Below, piece after piece: positions 8,495-17,402 of a DNA stretch of 64,000 bases. How positions within the stretch are numbered: the stretch's first letter is position 1; the number at the start of each line of letters is the position of its first letter. This stretch comes from Roseomonas sp. KE2513. GTDB lineage: Bacteria > Pseudomonadota > Alphaproteobacteria > Acetobacterales > Acetobacteraceae. The notes below the pieces were generated by a model. The model saw only the letters and a list, made by a program, of their open reading frames with translations. It searched no databases and was not told the origin of the DNA. A program made the position numbers and the translations under genes. The stretch spans positions 1 to 64,000 of the forward strand of contig NZ_RCVR01000015.1 of assembly GCF_016107305.1 (NCBI RefSeq), in the 5' to 3' direction.

Positions 8495-9231
8495 GCCGCG
8501 GCCCGATGCGAGCCCGTTCCGCGGGCGGCTTCGACGAAGGCGTCGAGGATTGCCTGGTCGCGCGCGTCCACAGCGTATTCGGGATGCCACTGCACGCCGA
8601 GGCAGAAGCGGTAGCCCGGGTGCTCAAGCCCCTCGACCACACCATCCGGCGCGCGGGCATTGACGATCGCCCCCTCCCCCGGCCGGTCCACCGCCTGGTG
8701 GTGGGCGGAGTTCACGGCCATCGATGGCGCGCCGACGATGCGGGACAGCAGCGTGCCAGGGGTGAGCGCCACCTCGTGCCCGGGCTCCGTGCGTGGGTTG
8801 GGCTGCTCATGCGCCAGGGCGTCCGGCACCGCATCCGGGATGTGCTGGATGAGGGTGCCGCCGAGCGCCACCGCCAGCAACTGCTCCCCGCCGCAGATCC
8901 CGAGCACGGGGATGTTCCGCCGTAGAGCGCCGCGCAGCACCGCGATCTCGAAGTTCGTGCGGCCCTCCTTCAGCACGACCGTGTCGTGGCGCGGCCCGCC
9001 GCCATACATGGCGGGGTCCACGTCGAAGGCGCCGCCGGTGACGAGCAACCCGTCCAGGCGGTCCAGGTAGTCGTCGGCCAGGGCGGGGTGGTGCGGCAGG
9101 GCGATGGGCAGCCCGCCGGCCTCGGCCACGGCGCCGAAGTAGTTCCGCCGCAGGGCGTACCAGGGCAGCTTGGAATAGCCGCCCGGCTCTTCCGCATCGA
9201 GGGTAAGGCCGATCAGGGGTCGTGCGGTCAT
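8491..9231 (-). CDS. Gamma-glutamyl-gamma-aminobutyrate hydrolase family (class I glutamine amidotransferase fold)
   Basis: A PuuD-like peptidase C26 protein; family members hydrolyse gamma-glutamyl amides such as gamma-Glu-GABA in putrescine breakdown. The nucleophile Cys113 lies in GICGGEQ, and the distal His-Glu pair is in QWHPE. I chose the ATG at 9231 because it begins MTARPLIGLT, the usual N-terminal strand; upstream codons give Pro/Arg-rich sequence. No other putrescine-pathway gene is nearby, so the substrate is uncertain. Confidence 0.85.
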   Translation of the reverse strand: MTARPLIGLTLDAEEPGGYSKLPWYALRRNYFGAVAEAGGLPIALPHHPALADDYLDRLDGLLVTGGAFDVDPAMYGGGPRHDTVVLKEGRTNFEIAVLRGALRRNIPVLGICGGEQLLAVALGGTLIQHIPDAVPDALAHEQPNPRTEPGHEVALTPGTLLSRIVGAPSMAVNSAHHQAVDRPGEGAIVNARAPDGVVEGLEHPGYRFCLGVQWHPEYAVDARDQAILDAFVEAARGTGSHRAAA

Positions 9232-9296
9232 GAGGGGGTTGGTAGAGCCTCGACGGGCGCCTCCACAAGCGTCCGTAACGCGGTGCGGAGGTCTGG

Positions 9297-9749
9297 ATGG
9301 CGGATGGCACGCCAATGGCGCTGGCGCTGGAGGAGGCGCGGGCCGCCGCCGCGCGCGGCGAGGTGCCGGTGGGCGCCGTGGTGACGGATTCCGCAGGCAC
9401 GCCCCTCTCCCGCGCGGGGAACGAGGTGGAGGCCCGGCGCGACCCCTCCGCCCATGCGGAAATCCTGGTCATGCGCGCGGCCACGGCGCTGCGCGGGGCG
9501 AAATGGCTCTCCGACTGCACTCTCTGGGTGACGCTCGAGCCCTGCCCCATGTGCGCCCAGGCGGCCTCCTTCTTCCGGATGCGGCGGGTGGTCTTCGGGG
9601 CCTATGATCCCAAGGGCGGCGGGGTGGATCACGGGGCGCGGGTGTTTGCCGCGCCATCCTGCCACCATGTACCGGAGGTTGTGGGAGGGGTGCGGGAGAC
9701 GGAGGCCGGGGCGCTGCTGCGAGGCTTCTTCGCCGAGCGGCGAAATTAG
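9297..9749 (+). CDS. tadA: CMP/dCMP-deaminase-fold nucleoside deaminase, TadA-like
   Basis: Zinc-dependent deaminase; the family converts A34 to inosine in tRNA-Arg(ACG), with some members acting on guanine or cytosine. The zinc site is intact: His53 and catalytic Glu55 in HAE, and Cys83 and Cys86 in PCPMC. The 150-residue length fits TadA, and RVVFGAYDPKGGGVDHG matches the family's central region. It is divergent from the hydrolase gene with a 65-bp spacer. I call it TadA-like rather than proven, because guanine deaminases share these motifs. Confidence 0.8.
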   Translation: MADGTPMALALEEARAAAARGEVPVGAVVTDSAGTPLSRAGNEVEARRDPSAHAEILVMRAATALRGAKWLSDCTLWVTLEPCPMCAQAASFFRMRRVVFGAYDPKGGGVDHGARVFAAPSCHHVPEVVGGVRETEAGALLRGFFAERRN

Positions 9750-9810
9750 CTCCGCTTTAGCGTGAATCTTTCTTTCCTCGCGTATCGTTCGGTGAATTAC
9801 CCTGCGCGCT

Positions 9811-9829
9811 GGACGGGATCCGCCCGTCC
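9811..9829 (+). other. Leader hairpin before the sulfate-binding protein gene
   Basis: GGACGGG and CCCGTCC form a 7-bp stem with a 5-base loop. It ends 13 bases before an AAGGAGGA ribosome binding site (9843-9850). It could modulate expression of the sulfate-transport operon, but it has no T-tract and matches no riboswitch I know. Confidence 0.3.
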
Positions 9830-9857
9830 GCCAATGCTTGGCAAGGAGGACAGGACG

Positions 9858-10862
9858 ATGCTCACCCGACGAAGCCTTCTGACTGCGGCGACCCTGCCCC
9901 TGGCGGCACCCGCCCTTGCCCAGGCGACGCCTACCCTCCTCAATGTCTCATACGACCCGACGCGGGAGTTCTACCGCGACTACAATGCCCAGTTCGCCGC
10001 CCAGTGGCGGGCGCGCAGCGGCCAAGCGGTGCGGGTGAACACCTCCCACGGCGGATCCGGCCGCCAGGCGCGCTCCGTCATCGACGGGCTGCAGGCGGAC
10101 GTGCTGACCCTCGCCCTCTCCTACGACATCGACGAGGTGGCGGAGCGCGGGCTGCTCTCAAAGGACTGGATGGGCCGACTGCCCCACAACAGCGCGCCCT
10201 ATACGAGCACGATCGTCTTCCTCGTCCGGAAGGGGAATCCGAAGGGGCTGAAGGACTGGGGGGACCTGCTGCGGCCCGGCGTCGCGGTCATCACGCCCAA
10301 CCCCAAGACCTCCGGCGGGGCGCGCTGGAACTACCTTGCGGCCTGGGCCTGGGCGCTGCGCCAGCCCGGCGGGAACGACGGCTCGGCCGAGGAGGCCATG
10401 GCGCGGCTCTTCCGCAACGTGCCCGTGCTGGACACCGGCGCCCGGGGAGCCACCACCACCTTCGCCCAGCGCGGCCTCGGAGACGTGCTGCTGGCCTGGG
10501 AGAACGAGGCCTACCTGGCCACCCAGGAATTCGGCGCGGACAAGTTCGACACGGTCTTCCCCTCCGTTACCATCCTCGCGGAGCCCTCCGTCGCGGTGGT
10601 GGACCGCATCGTGGATCGGCGGGGCACGCGCGAGGTTGCGGAGGCTTACCTCCAGGGCCTCTACACGCCCGAGGGGCAGGCGCTGGCCGCGAAGCACTTC
10701 TACCGCCCTCGCGACCCGGCGGTGCTGGCCACCAATGCCGCGCGCTTCCCGGCGATGGAGTTGGTAACGGTGGACGACCGCTTCGGTGGATGGGCGAAGG
10801 CGCAGGCGGCCCATTTCGCCGATGGCGGCAGCTTCGACCGCGTGATGCGGACGGCGCGGTGA
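9858..10862 (+). CDS. sbp: Sulfate/thiosulfate ABC transporter, periplasmic binding protein
   Basis: Captures sulfate (or thiosulfate) in the periplasm for the CysTWA importer. The start is fixed by a strong AAGGAGGA site and a Tat/Sec-like signal peptide ([22 protein letters not shown]). The mature protein opens with [21 protein letters not shown] and contains [12 protein letters not shown] and an ALSYDIDE segment, all typical of Sbp/CysP. It is 334 residues. It is the first gene of a four-gene operon, with its TGA overlapping the GTG of cysT. Confidence 0.95.
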   Translation: MLTRRSLLTAATLPLAAPALAQATPTLLNVSYDPTREFYRDYNAQFAAQWRARSGQAVRVNTSHGGSGRQARSVIDGLQADVLTLALSYDIDEVAERGLLSKDWMGRLPHNSAPYTSTIVFLVRKGNPKGLKDWGDLLRPGVAVITPNPKTSGGARWNYLAAWAWALRQPGGNDGSAEEAMARLFRNVPVLDTGARGATTTFAQRGLGDVLLAWENEAYLATQEFGADKFDTVFPSVTILAEPSVAVVDRIVDRRGTREVAEAYLQGLYTPEGQALAAKHFYRPRDPAVLATNAARFPAMELVTVDDRFGGWAKAQAAHFADGGSFDRVMRTAR

Positions 10863-11707
10863 GCGCATCGCTTCTCGCGGGCCGCGGCGCGCGGGCCCGG
10901 GCCATCCCGGGCTTCCGCACGACCCTCGCGGTCACGCTTCTCTGGCTCGGCGTCATCGTGCTCATTCCCCTGGCGGCACTGGCGCTGCGGCCGCTGGAGC
11001 TCGGGCCGGCCGGGCTGATCGCCTCGCTGAGCGAGGAACGGGTGGTCGCGGCGCTGGGGCTCTCCTTCGGTGCGGCGCTGCTGGCGGCGCTGCTGAACCT
11101 TCCGCTGGGGCTGCTGCTCGCCTGGGCGGTGGTGCGGCTGCGCTTTCCGGGGCGGGGAATCCTGGACGCGGCGCTCGACCTGCCCTTCGCTCTGCCCACC
11201 GCCGTCGCCGGCATCGCGCTCACGGCGATCGCGGCGCCGAACGGCTGGGTCGGCGCGCCGCTAGCGGACCTCTTCGGCTGGAAGATCGCCTTCACCCGCG
11301 CGGGCGTCGTGCTCGCGCTGATGTTCGTCAGCCTGCCCTTCATTGTCCGCACCGTGGAGCCTGTGCTGCGCGACATGGCGGCCGAGGCGGAGGAGGCGGC
11401 GGCAACGCTGGGGGCCACGCGGGCGCAGACCGTTCTGCGCGTGGTGCTGCCGGGGCTGCTGCCCGCGCTGCTCACGGGCTTCTCCCTCGCCTTCGCGCGC
11501 TCGGTCGGGGAATATGGCAGCGTCATCTTCATCGCGGGCAACCTGCCGATGCTGACGGAGATCGCCCCGCTGCTGATCGTCATCCGGCTGGAACAGTACG
11601 ACTACGCGGGCGCCGCGGCGGTGGGGCTCGCGATGCTCGTGCTCTCCTTCCTTCTGCTGCTCGCGATCGAGCTGGTGCAGCGCCGGCTTCGGCGGGGCCG
11701 CCGATGA
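10859..11707 (+). CDS. cysT: Sulfate ABC transporter permease CysT (CysU)
   Basis: Inner-membrane permease subunit, 282 residues with about six hydrophobic segments and the cytoplasmic EAA loop ([30 protein letters not shown]) that docks on CysA. I chose the GTG at 10859, which overlaps the sbp stop as GTGA. An open frame extends far upstream but is only a shadow of sbp. Its own stop overlaps the cysW start by four bases. Confidence 0.93.
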   Translation: MSASLLAGRGARARAIPGFRTTLAVTLLWLGVIVLIPLAALALRPLELGPAGLIASLSEERVVAALGLSFGAALLAALLNLPLGLLLAWAVVRLRFPGRGILDAALDLPFALPTAVAGIALTAIAAPNGWVGAPLADLFGWKIAFTRAGVVLALMFVSLPFIVRTVEPVLRDMAAEAEEAAATLGATRAQTVLRVVLPGLLPALLTGFSLAFARSVGEYGSVIFIAGNLPMLTEIAPLLIVIRLEQYDYAGAAAVGLAMLVLSFLLLLAIELVQRRLRRGRR

Positions 11708-12561
11708 GGGAGACCTTCCGCCCGGCAACGCAGGATTCGCCCCTCGCACGCCGGCTCGTCGCAGGGGCCGCAATCCTCGTCGCGCTACTCCTCCTCGCCC
11801 TGCCGCTCGCCGCCGTCTTCGTCGAGGCGCTGCGACGCGGCCTGCCGGTGGCGCTGGAGGCGCTGTCCGAGCCCGACACGCTGGCGGCCATCCGGCTGAC
11901 GCTGATCGTGGCCGCCATCACCGTGCCGGTGAACCTCGTCGGCGGGCTCGCCGCGGCCTGGTGCGTCGCCAAGTTCGACTTCCCGGGCAAGCGGCTGCTG
12001 ACAGCGCTGATCGACCTGCCCTTCTCCGTCTCCCCGGTGATCGCCGGGCTGTCCTTCGTGCTGATGTTCGGCGCGCGCGGCTGGTTCGGCCCCTGGCTCG
12101 ATGCACGGGACATCCAGATCATCTTCGCCCTGCCTGGCCTCGTGCTGGCGACGCTCTTCGTCACCTTTCCCTTCGTCGCCCGCACGGTGATGCCGCTGAT
12201 GGCCGAGCAGGGACGCGACGAGGAGGAGGCGGCCGCGACGCTCGGCGCGGGCGGGCTTCAGACCTTCCTTATGGTGACGCTGCCCGGGGTGCGCTGGGCG
12301 CTGCTGGCGGGCGTGCTGCTGTGCAACGCCCGCGCGATGGGGGAGTTCGGCGCAGTGTCGGTCGTGTCCGGCCATATCCGGGGGGAGACCAACACGGTGC
12401 CGCTGCATGTCGAGATCCTCTACAACGAGTACCAATTCGCCGGCGCCTTCGCCGTCGCCGCCCTGCTGGCGCTGCTCGGGCTGGTGACGCTGGCGGCGAA
12501 GGCGCTCCTCGAGCGCGCGGCAGGGCGCCGGGCCGGGCTGCACGCGGGGGATGCCGCTTGA
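11704..12561 (+). CDS. cysW: Sulfate ABC transporter permease CysW
   Basis: Second membrane subunit, 285 residues, with about six transmembrane segments and an EAA loop ([29 protein letters not shown]). The conserved [19 protein letters not shown] segment is typical of CysW. It starts inside the cysT stop (ATGA) and ends inside the TTG start of cysA, so all four subunits are translationally coupled. Confidence 0.93.
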   Translation: MRETFRPATQDSPLARRLVAGAAILVALLLLALPLAAVFVEALRRGLPVALEALSEPDTLAAIRLTLIVAAITVPVNLVGGLAAAWCVAKFDFPGKRLLTALIDLPFSVSPVIAGLSFVLMFGARGWFGPWLDARDIQIIFALPGLVLATLFVTFPFVARTVMPLMAEQGRDEEEAAATLGAGGLQTFLMVTLPGVRWALLAGVLLCNARAMGEFGAVSVVSGHIRGETNTVPLHVEILYNEYQFAGAFAVAALLALLGLVTLAAKALLERAAGRRAGLHAGDAA

Positions 12562-13601
12562 CCGTCGAGGTACGTGGCGTGACGCGCCGCTTCGGGAACC
12601 TCGCCGCGCTCGACGACGTCTCGCTCTCGGTCGCGGAAGGGGAGTTCGTCGCGCTGCTCGGCCCTTCCGGCTCGGGCAAGACGACGCTGCTGCGCGTGCT
12701 GGCGGGGCTGGAGGGCACCGATGCCGGCACGCTCCGCATCGCGGGCCGCGACATGGCGGGCGTGCCGGCGCGCGAGCGGGGGGTCGGCGTCGTCTTCCAG
12801 CACTACGCTCTGTTTCGGCATATGACCGTCTTCGACAACGTTGCCTTCGGGCTGCGCGTGCGGCGTCAGCGGCCGCCCGCCGCCGAGATTGCGCAGCGCG
12901 TGCGGCGGCTGCTGGAGCTGGTGCAGGTGCCGGAGCTGGAGCGGCGCTACCCCGATCAGATCTCGGGCGGGCAGCGGCAGCGCGTGGCCCTGGCCCGGGC
13001 GCTCGCGATCGAGCCGCGCCTGCTGCTGCTGGACGAGCCCTTCGGCGCGCTCGACGCCCTCGTGCGCAAGGAGGTGCGGCGCTGGCTGCGCGGGCTGCAT
13101 GACGGACTCGGCATCACCAGCGTGCTCGTCACCCACGACCAGGAGGAGGCGATGGAGATGGCCGACCGCGTGGCCGTGATGGAGCGCGGGCGCGTGGTGC
13201 AGGTCGATACCGCGGCGGCGCTGCTCCGCGAGCCGGCCACGGCCTTCGTCGCGGGCTTCGTTGGCGACGCCGCGCGCCTGCCCTGCGCGGTGAGGGACGG
13301 CGTGGTGCGCTTCGACCCCCTGCCCATCGCGCCCATCGCTGCCGCGCTGCCGGACGGCCTGGCCACCGCCTTCGCGCGGCCGGGCGAGATGGTGGCCCGC
13401 CGAGGCGCCGGCGAGGCGCAGGTGCGCCTGGTGCGGGATGAGGTGGAAGGCCCCGCGCGGCTGGTGGTGGGAGCCGGCGCCGCCGTGCTGGACGCCGTCG
13501 CCGCGCCGGGCGAGCACTTCGCCCGCGGGGATTCCTGCCTTCTCTCGCTCAGCGGCGCGCATGTCTTCTCGGTGGACGGCACCCGGGCGCGGGCGGGCTG
13601 A
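12558..13601 (+). CDS. cysA: Sulfate/thiosulfate import ATP-binding protein CysA
   Basis: ATPase subunit, 347 residues. Walker [11 protein letters not shown]-loop VFQHYALF, signature ISGGQRQR, Walker [14 protein letters not shown] and the H-loop VTHDQEEA are all present. The C-terminal region after residue 240 is a TOBE-type regulatory domain. The only start that fits the conserved N-terminus is TTG at 12558, inside the cysW stop as TTGA. The rare start codon is consistent with reliance on termination-reinitiation from cysW. Confidence 0.93.
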   Translation: MTVEVRGVTRRFGNLAALDDVSLSVAEGEFVALLGPSGSGKTTLLRVLAGLEGTDAGTLRIAGRDMAGVPARERGVGVVFQHYALFRHMTVFDNVAFGLRVRRQRPPAAEIAQRVRRLLELVQVPELERRYPDQISGGQRQRVALARALAIEPRLLLLDEPFGALDALVRKEVRRWLRGLHDGLGITSVLVTHDQEEAMEMADRVAVMERGRVVQVDTAAALLREPATAFVAGFVGDAARLPCAVRDGVVRFDPLPIAPIAAALPDGLATAFARPGEMVARRGAGEAQVRLVRDEVEGPARLVVGAGAAVLDAVAAPGEHFARGDSCLLSLSGAHVFSVDGTRARAG

Positions 13602-13658
13602 AACGGCGGCAACGGCCCCTGCCGGGCGGCGTTCAGCCCGCAGTTCCAGGAGGATCCC

Positions 13659-13823
13659 ATGTCCGACCAGCCCCCCCGCCCCGGCGACGAGACGGGTGAC
13701 GACGCCTCCCAGACCGCCCCGAACACCTGCCCGGCTTGCGGCGGCACCGGCAGCATCGACGGGAAGCCCTGCGCCACTTGCGAAGGCACGGGCGAGGTGA
13801 CGGTGACCGTCGGCGACGCGTGA
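13659..13823 (+). CDS. 54-residue DnaJ-type zinc-finger-like protein
   Basis: A small gene preceded by AGGAGGA. After an acidic, Pro-rich first 22 residues come two CxxCxGxG units (CPACGGTG and CATCEGTG), the repeat that binds zinc in DnaJ and in many short stand-alone proteins. No J domain is present. It follows cysA by 57 bp and could be read with the sulfate operon; a link to sulfur metabolism is only a guess. Confidence 0.75.
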   Translation: MSDQPPRPGDETGDDASQTAPNTCPACGGTGSIDGKPCATCEGTGEVTVTVGDA

Positions 13824-13884
13824 CGGCGCCGGCCGCGCCGGGCAGAGTGGCGCCCGACCGGCCCTGAGAGGCCGGAGCGGAGAA

Positions 13885-14877
13885 ATGCCCATGATCACCC
13901 GACGCCACTTCGGCGCGCAGGCCGCCACGTTTGCGGCCCTTCTGTCCGCCCACCCTGCCCTGGCCGCCTTCCCGGACCGCCCTATCACCATCGTCGTTCC
14001 CTTCGCCCCCGGCGGCGCGAACGACCTCGCGGGGCGGCTGCTGGCGGACCGGCTGGGGCCGCTGCTCTCCCCGGAGGGCCGGGCGCTGGTGGAGAACCGT
14101 CCCGGTGCCGGCAGCGCGCTGGGCGCCGAATACGTGCGCCGCGCACGGCCGGACGGATACACGCTGCTGGTGGGGTCGGCCTCCACCCTCGCCGTCGCGC
14201 CCGCCTCCGGCGCGGCTTCGGCCCGCTATCACCCGACGGGTGACTTCACCCCCATCACCATCGTCGGCACCAGCCCGCTCGGCGTCGTCGTGCCGACGCA
14301 TTCGGGCATCACGACGATCAACCAGCTCGTGGACCGGCTGCGCGCGGAACCGGGGCGAATCGGCTACGCGAGCTCGGGCGTCGGCGGGGTGTCGCATCTC
14401 GGCGCGGACTACCTGGCCAATCTCGCGGGGACGAGCGCCCAGCACGTGCCCTATCGCGGCGGCTCCCAGACCGCCGAATCGCTCATCAAGGGCGAGACGC
14501 TCTACGCAGTGGATCAGCTCGGCTCCGTCGTCGGGCAGGTGCGGGACGGGGCGCTGCGGCTGCTCGCCGTCACCACGCGCACGCGCGACGCGAACTTCCC
14601 CTCGGTGCCGACGGTGGCCGAGGCCGTGCTGCCGGATTACGAGCTGACGACCTGGACGGTGATGGTCGGCCCGAAGGACCTGCCCGACGAGGTCGCGCAG
14701 TCCCTGAGCAAGGCCGCCAACACCGCCCTGGCCGAGCCGCGCGTGCGCGAGCGGCTGGAGAGCACGGGCACGACCCCCGTACTGGACAGCAGCCCGGCGT
14801 CCACCCGCGCCTTCCTCGACCGGGAATTCGGCCTCTACACCAAGATCGTGCAACGGATTGGGTTGAAGCTGGACTAA
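13885..14877 (+). CDS. Bug-family solute-binding protein (tripartite tricarboxylate transporter type)
   Basis: Periplasmic receptor of the TctC/Bug family, which binds carboxylates or other small acids. It has an N-terminal export signal (MITRRHFGAQAATFAALLSAHPALA), then FPDRPITIVVPFAPGGANDLAGRL, the family's opening strand and ligand loop, and the central PYRGGSQT motif. No TctA/TctB membrane partner lies nearby, as is usual for the expanded orphan Bug families. A second in-frame ATG at 13891 is also possible. Ligand unknown. Confidence 0.9.
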   Translation: MPMITRRHFGAQAATFAALLSAHPALAAFPDRPITIVVPFAPGGANDLAGRLLADRLGPLLSPEGRALVENRPGAGSALGAEYVRRARPDGYTLLVGSASTLAVAPASGAASARYHPTGDFTPITIVGTSPLGVVVPTHSGITTINQLVDRLRAEPGRIGYASSGVGGVSHLGADYLANLAGTSAQHVPYRGGSQTAESLIKGETLYAVDQLGSVVGQVRDGALRLLAVTTRTRDANFPSVPTVAEAVLPDYELTTWTVMVGPKDLPDEVAQSLSKAANTALAEPRVRERLESTGTTPVLDSSPASTRAFLDREFGLYTKIVQRIGLKLD

Positions 14878-14939
14878 CCCGGCGGCTTGCGGCGCTGCGC
14901 GGCTTCGGTTGAACCTCGCCGCGCAGCCGGAGACGATGC

Positions 14940-15947
14940 ATGACCGAATGGCCGAAGAGCAGCGGGCGCCACGCCCTCGGTGACCTGCCTGTGCTGAAGG
15001 GCGGCACCATCGCGGGCGCGACGCTGGCCTGGCGCACGCACGGCACGCTCTCCCCCGCGAGGGACAATGCCGTGCTCTACCCCACGAGCTACGGCGCGAC
15101 GACGGCGGAGCTGGATTGGCTGATCGGACCCTCCGGCGTGCTGGACCCGTCGCGCTGGTTCGTCGTGCAGGTGGATATGTTCGGCAACGGCGTGTCCTCC
15201 TCCCCCGCGGAGACGCCGGACTATCCCGCGCTCGTCACCGCCTATGACAACGTCCATGCCCAGCGCCGCCTGCTGCGCGAGGTCTTCGGCATCGAGCGGC
15301 TGCGGGCGGTCTATGGTTGGTCCATGGGCGCGCAGCAGGCCTACCACTGGGCTTCGCTGTTCCCTGAGGCGGTGGAGGCTGCCTTCATCGTCTGCGGCAG
15401 CGCGCGCACGGCGGTGCACAACCAGGTCTTCCTGCGCGCGCAGATGGCGATCCTGGAAGCAGCACCGGAATACCGGGGCGACGGCAGCTTCCTCGCCCAA
15501 CCGGTGGCGGCGCTGCGCGCCTTCGGTCGCAACTACGCGGCTTGGGCGATGAGCCAGGACTTCTACCGCGCCGGACTGCACCTGAGCGCGGCCACCCCGG
15601 ACCTCGAATCCTACCTTCAGACCTGGGAACAGCGCTACGACGCGAAGCGGGCGGCCAACCTGCTCGCGCAGATGCGCTGCTGGAACGCGGGCGACATCAG
15701 CGACAACCCGGTTTTTGGCGGCGACTTGGCAGCGGCGCTCGGCGCCATCACCGCACGCGTCATGCTCATCCCCGGCGCGACGGATCTCTATTTCCGCGTG
15801 GCCGACAACGAGGCGGAACTGCCGCATCTCCGCAGCGCCGCGCTGCGCCCCATCCCCAGCATCTGGGGTCACCGCGCCGGCAACCCCGCCGATAACCCAG
15901 AGGATACCGCCTTCCTCCGCCGCTGCGTGGAGGAATGGCTGGGCTAG
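14940..15947 (+). CDS. Alpha/beta hydrolase of the homoserine O-acetyltransferase (MetX)-like family
   Basis: 335 residues. The layout follows MetX: LAWRTHGTLSPARDNAVLYPTS near the N-terminus, FVVQVDMFGNGVSSSP, the nucleophile elbow GWSMGAQQAYHWA with the catalytic Ser, an acidic residue in the GATDLYF region and a His in the WGHRAGNP segment. True MetX enzymes acetylate homoserine for methionine synthesis, but this subfamily also includes hydrolases of unknown substrate. No methionine gene is adjacent, so I do not assign a symbol. Confidence 0.8.
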   Translation: MTEWPKSSGRHALGDLPVLKGGTIAGATLAWRTHGTLSPARDNAVLYPTSYGATTAELDWLIGPSGVLDPSRWFVVQVDMFGNGVSSSPAETPDYPALVTAYDNVHAQRRLLREVFGIERLRAVYGWSMGAQQAYHWASLFPEAVEAAFIVCGSARTAVHNQVFLRAQMAILEAAPEYRGDGSFLAQPVAALRAFGRNYAAWAMSQDFYRAGLHLSAATPDLESYLQTWEQRYDAKRAANLLAQMRCWNAGDISDNPVFGGDLAAALGAITARVMLIPGATDLYFRVADNEAELPHLRSAALRPIPSIWGHRAGNPADNPEDTAFLRRCVEEWLG

Positions 15948-15948
15948 G

Positions 15949-16650
15949 TCAAAGCGCCAGGTACTGCGCGCGCACGGCATCATTCGCCCGCAGCGCCGCC
16001 ATAGTGCCGGACCAGACGGCGCGGCCCTTCTCCACCACCGTCGCGCGGTCGGCGATGCCCTCGGCGAAGTGGGAGTTCTGCTCGGCCAGCAGGATGGTCA
16101 GCCCCTCCGCCTTGAGGGCGAGGATCGCCTCGGCCATCGCCTGCACGATCACCGGGGCCAGCCCCTCGCTCGGCTCGTCCAGCAGCACGAGGCGCGGGTT
16201 GCCCATCAGGGTGCGGGCGATGGTCAGCATCTGCTGCTCGCCGCCGCTCATCCGCCCGCCCGGACGGTCCCGCATCCGCCCAAGATTTGGAAAGAGCTCG
16301 AAGAGGCGGGCCGGCGTCCAGGGGTGCAGGCCTTCGCGCGCCGGCTGGCGGCCGACTTCGAGGTTCTCCATCACCGTCAGGTCCGCGAAGACGCGCCGGT
16401 CCTCCGGCACGTAGCCAAGCCCCGAGCGCGCGATGCGATGCGGCGCCTCCCCCGCGATGTCGCGCCCGCCGAAGAGGATGCGCCCGCTGGTTGGGCGGAC
16501 AAGGCCGATGATCGACTTCATCGCCGTGCTCTTGCCCGCGCCGTTGCGGCCGAGCAGGACCATCGCCTCGCCCGCGCTAACCTCGAACGCCATGTCCTGC
16601 AGGATGTGCGCGCGGCCGTAATGCGTGTTCAGCCCCCCGACCGCGAGCAT
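15949..16650 (-). CDS. livF: Branched-chain amino-acid-type ABC transporter ATP-binding protein LivF
   Basis: 233-residue ATPase with Walker A GRNGAGKST, signature MSGGEQQML and Walker B LVLLDEPSEGL, in the LivF subfamily arrangement (LGYVPEDRRVFADLTVMENL). It is the last gene of the operon binding protein - LivHM - LivG - LivF, and its ATG overlaps the livG stop. Confidence 0.92.
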   Translation of the reverse strand: MLAVGGLNTHYGRAHILQDMAFEVSAGEAMVLLGRNGAGKSTAMKSIIGLVRPTSGRILFGGRDIAGEAPHRIARSGLGYVPEDRRVFADLTVMENLEVGRQPAREGLHPWTPARLFELFPNLGRMRDRPGGRMSGGEQQMLTIARTLMGNPRLVLLDEPSEGLAPVIVQAMAEAILALKAEGLTILLAEQNSHFAEGIADRATVVEKGRAVWSGTMAALRANDAVRAQYLAL

Positions 16651-17402
16651 CAGTGGCTCCCCGCGTCGGTGCCGAGATAGACCGCGCGCACGGCGGGGTT
16701 GGCGCGGATGGCGGGCCCGTCGCCCTCGGCGATCAGAGCGCCACGGTCGAGCACGAGGATGCGGTCAGCCACGTCGAAGACCACGTCCATGTCGTGCTCG
16801 GTGAAGAGCACGGCGATGCCGCGCTCCGTCGCCAGGCGGCGGGTGAGCTGCATGAGGGCGACGCGCTCGGCGGGCGCCATGCCGGCGGTGGGCTCGTCCA
16901 TCAGCAGCAGGCGCGGCGCATTGCCGAGCGCCACCGCCAGTTCTAGCCGCTTGAGGTCGCCATAGGCGAGAACGCCCGTCGCCCGCTCCGCCTGCGCCTC
17001 CAGCCCCACCTGGGCGAGCAGCGCGTCGGCCTCCGCCCCGAAGCGCTCTGCGACGGAGCGCCAGAAGCACCAGATCTCCCGGCGGTGCGAGAGAAGCGCC
17101 ATCTGCACGTTCTCGCGCACAGTCATCGAGCCGAAGGTGGCGGTGATCTGGAAGGTGCGCCCCACCCCCTGCCGCGCGACGGCACGCGGGCCGAGCCCGC
17201 TGATCGTGGCGCCCCCAAGCGTGACAGAACCCGCATCGGGCTGAAGTTGCCCCCCCACCATGTTGAAAAGGGTGGACTTGCCCGCGCCGTTCGGCCCGAT
17301 CAGCGCCAGCATCTCGCCGGGCGCGACGGAGAAGGACACGCCCGACACCGCCTGTACGCCACCGAAGGACTTGCCTAATCCCTGGACGGAGAGAACGCTC
17401 AC
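16650..17402 (-). CDS. livG: Branched-chain amino-acid-type ABC transporter ATP-binding protein LivG
   Basis: 250 residues. Walker A GPNGAGKST, the LivG hallmark GVGRTFQIT, an LAYGDLKRLELA variant of the signature motif, Walker B LLLMDEPTAGM and H-loop FTEHDMDVVF. Its start overlaps the end of the fused permease by four bases. It pairs with LivF as the ATPase heterodimer. Confidence 0.92.
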   Translation of the reverse strand: MSVLSVQGLGKSFGGVQAVSGVSFSVAPGEMLALIGPNGAGKSTLFNMVGGQLQPDAGSVTLGGATISGLGPRAVARQGVGRTFQITATFGSMTVRENVQMALLSHRREIWCFWRSVAERFGAEADALLAQVGLEAQAERATGVLAYGDLKRLELAVALGNAPRLLLMDEPTAGMAPAERVALMQLTRRLATERGIAVLFTEHDMDVVFDVADRILVLDRGALIAEGDGPAIRANPAVRAVYLGTDAGSH

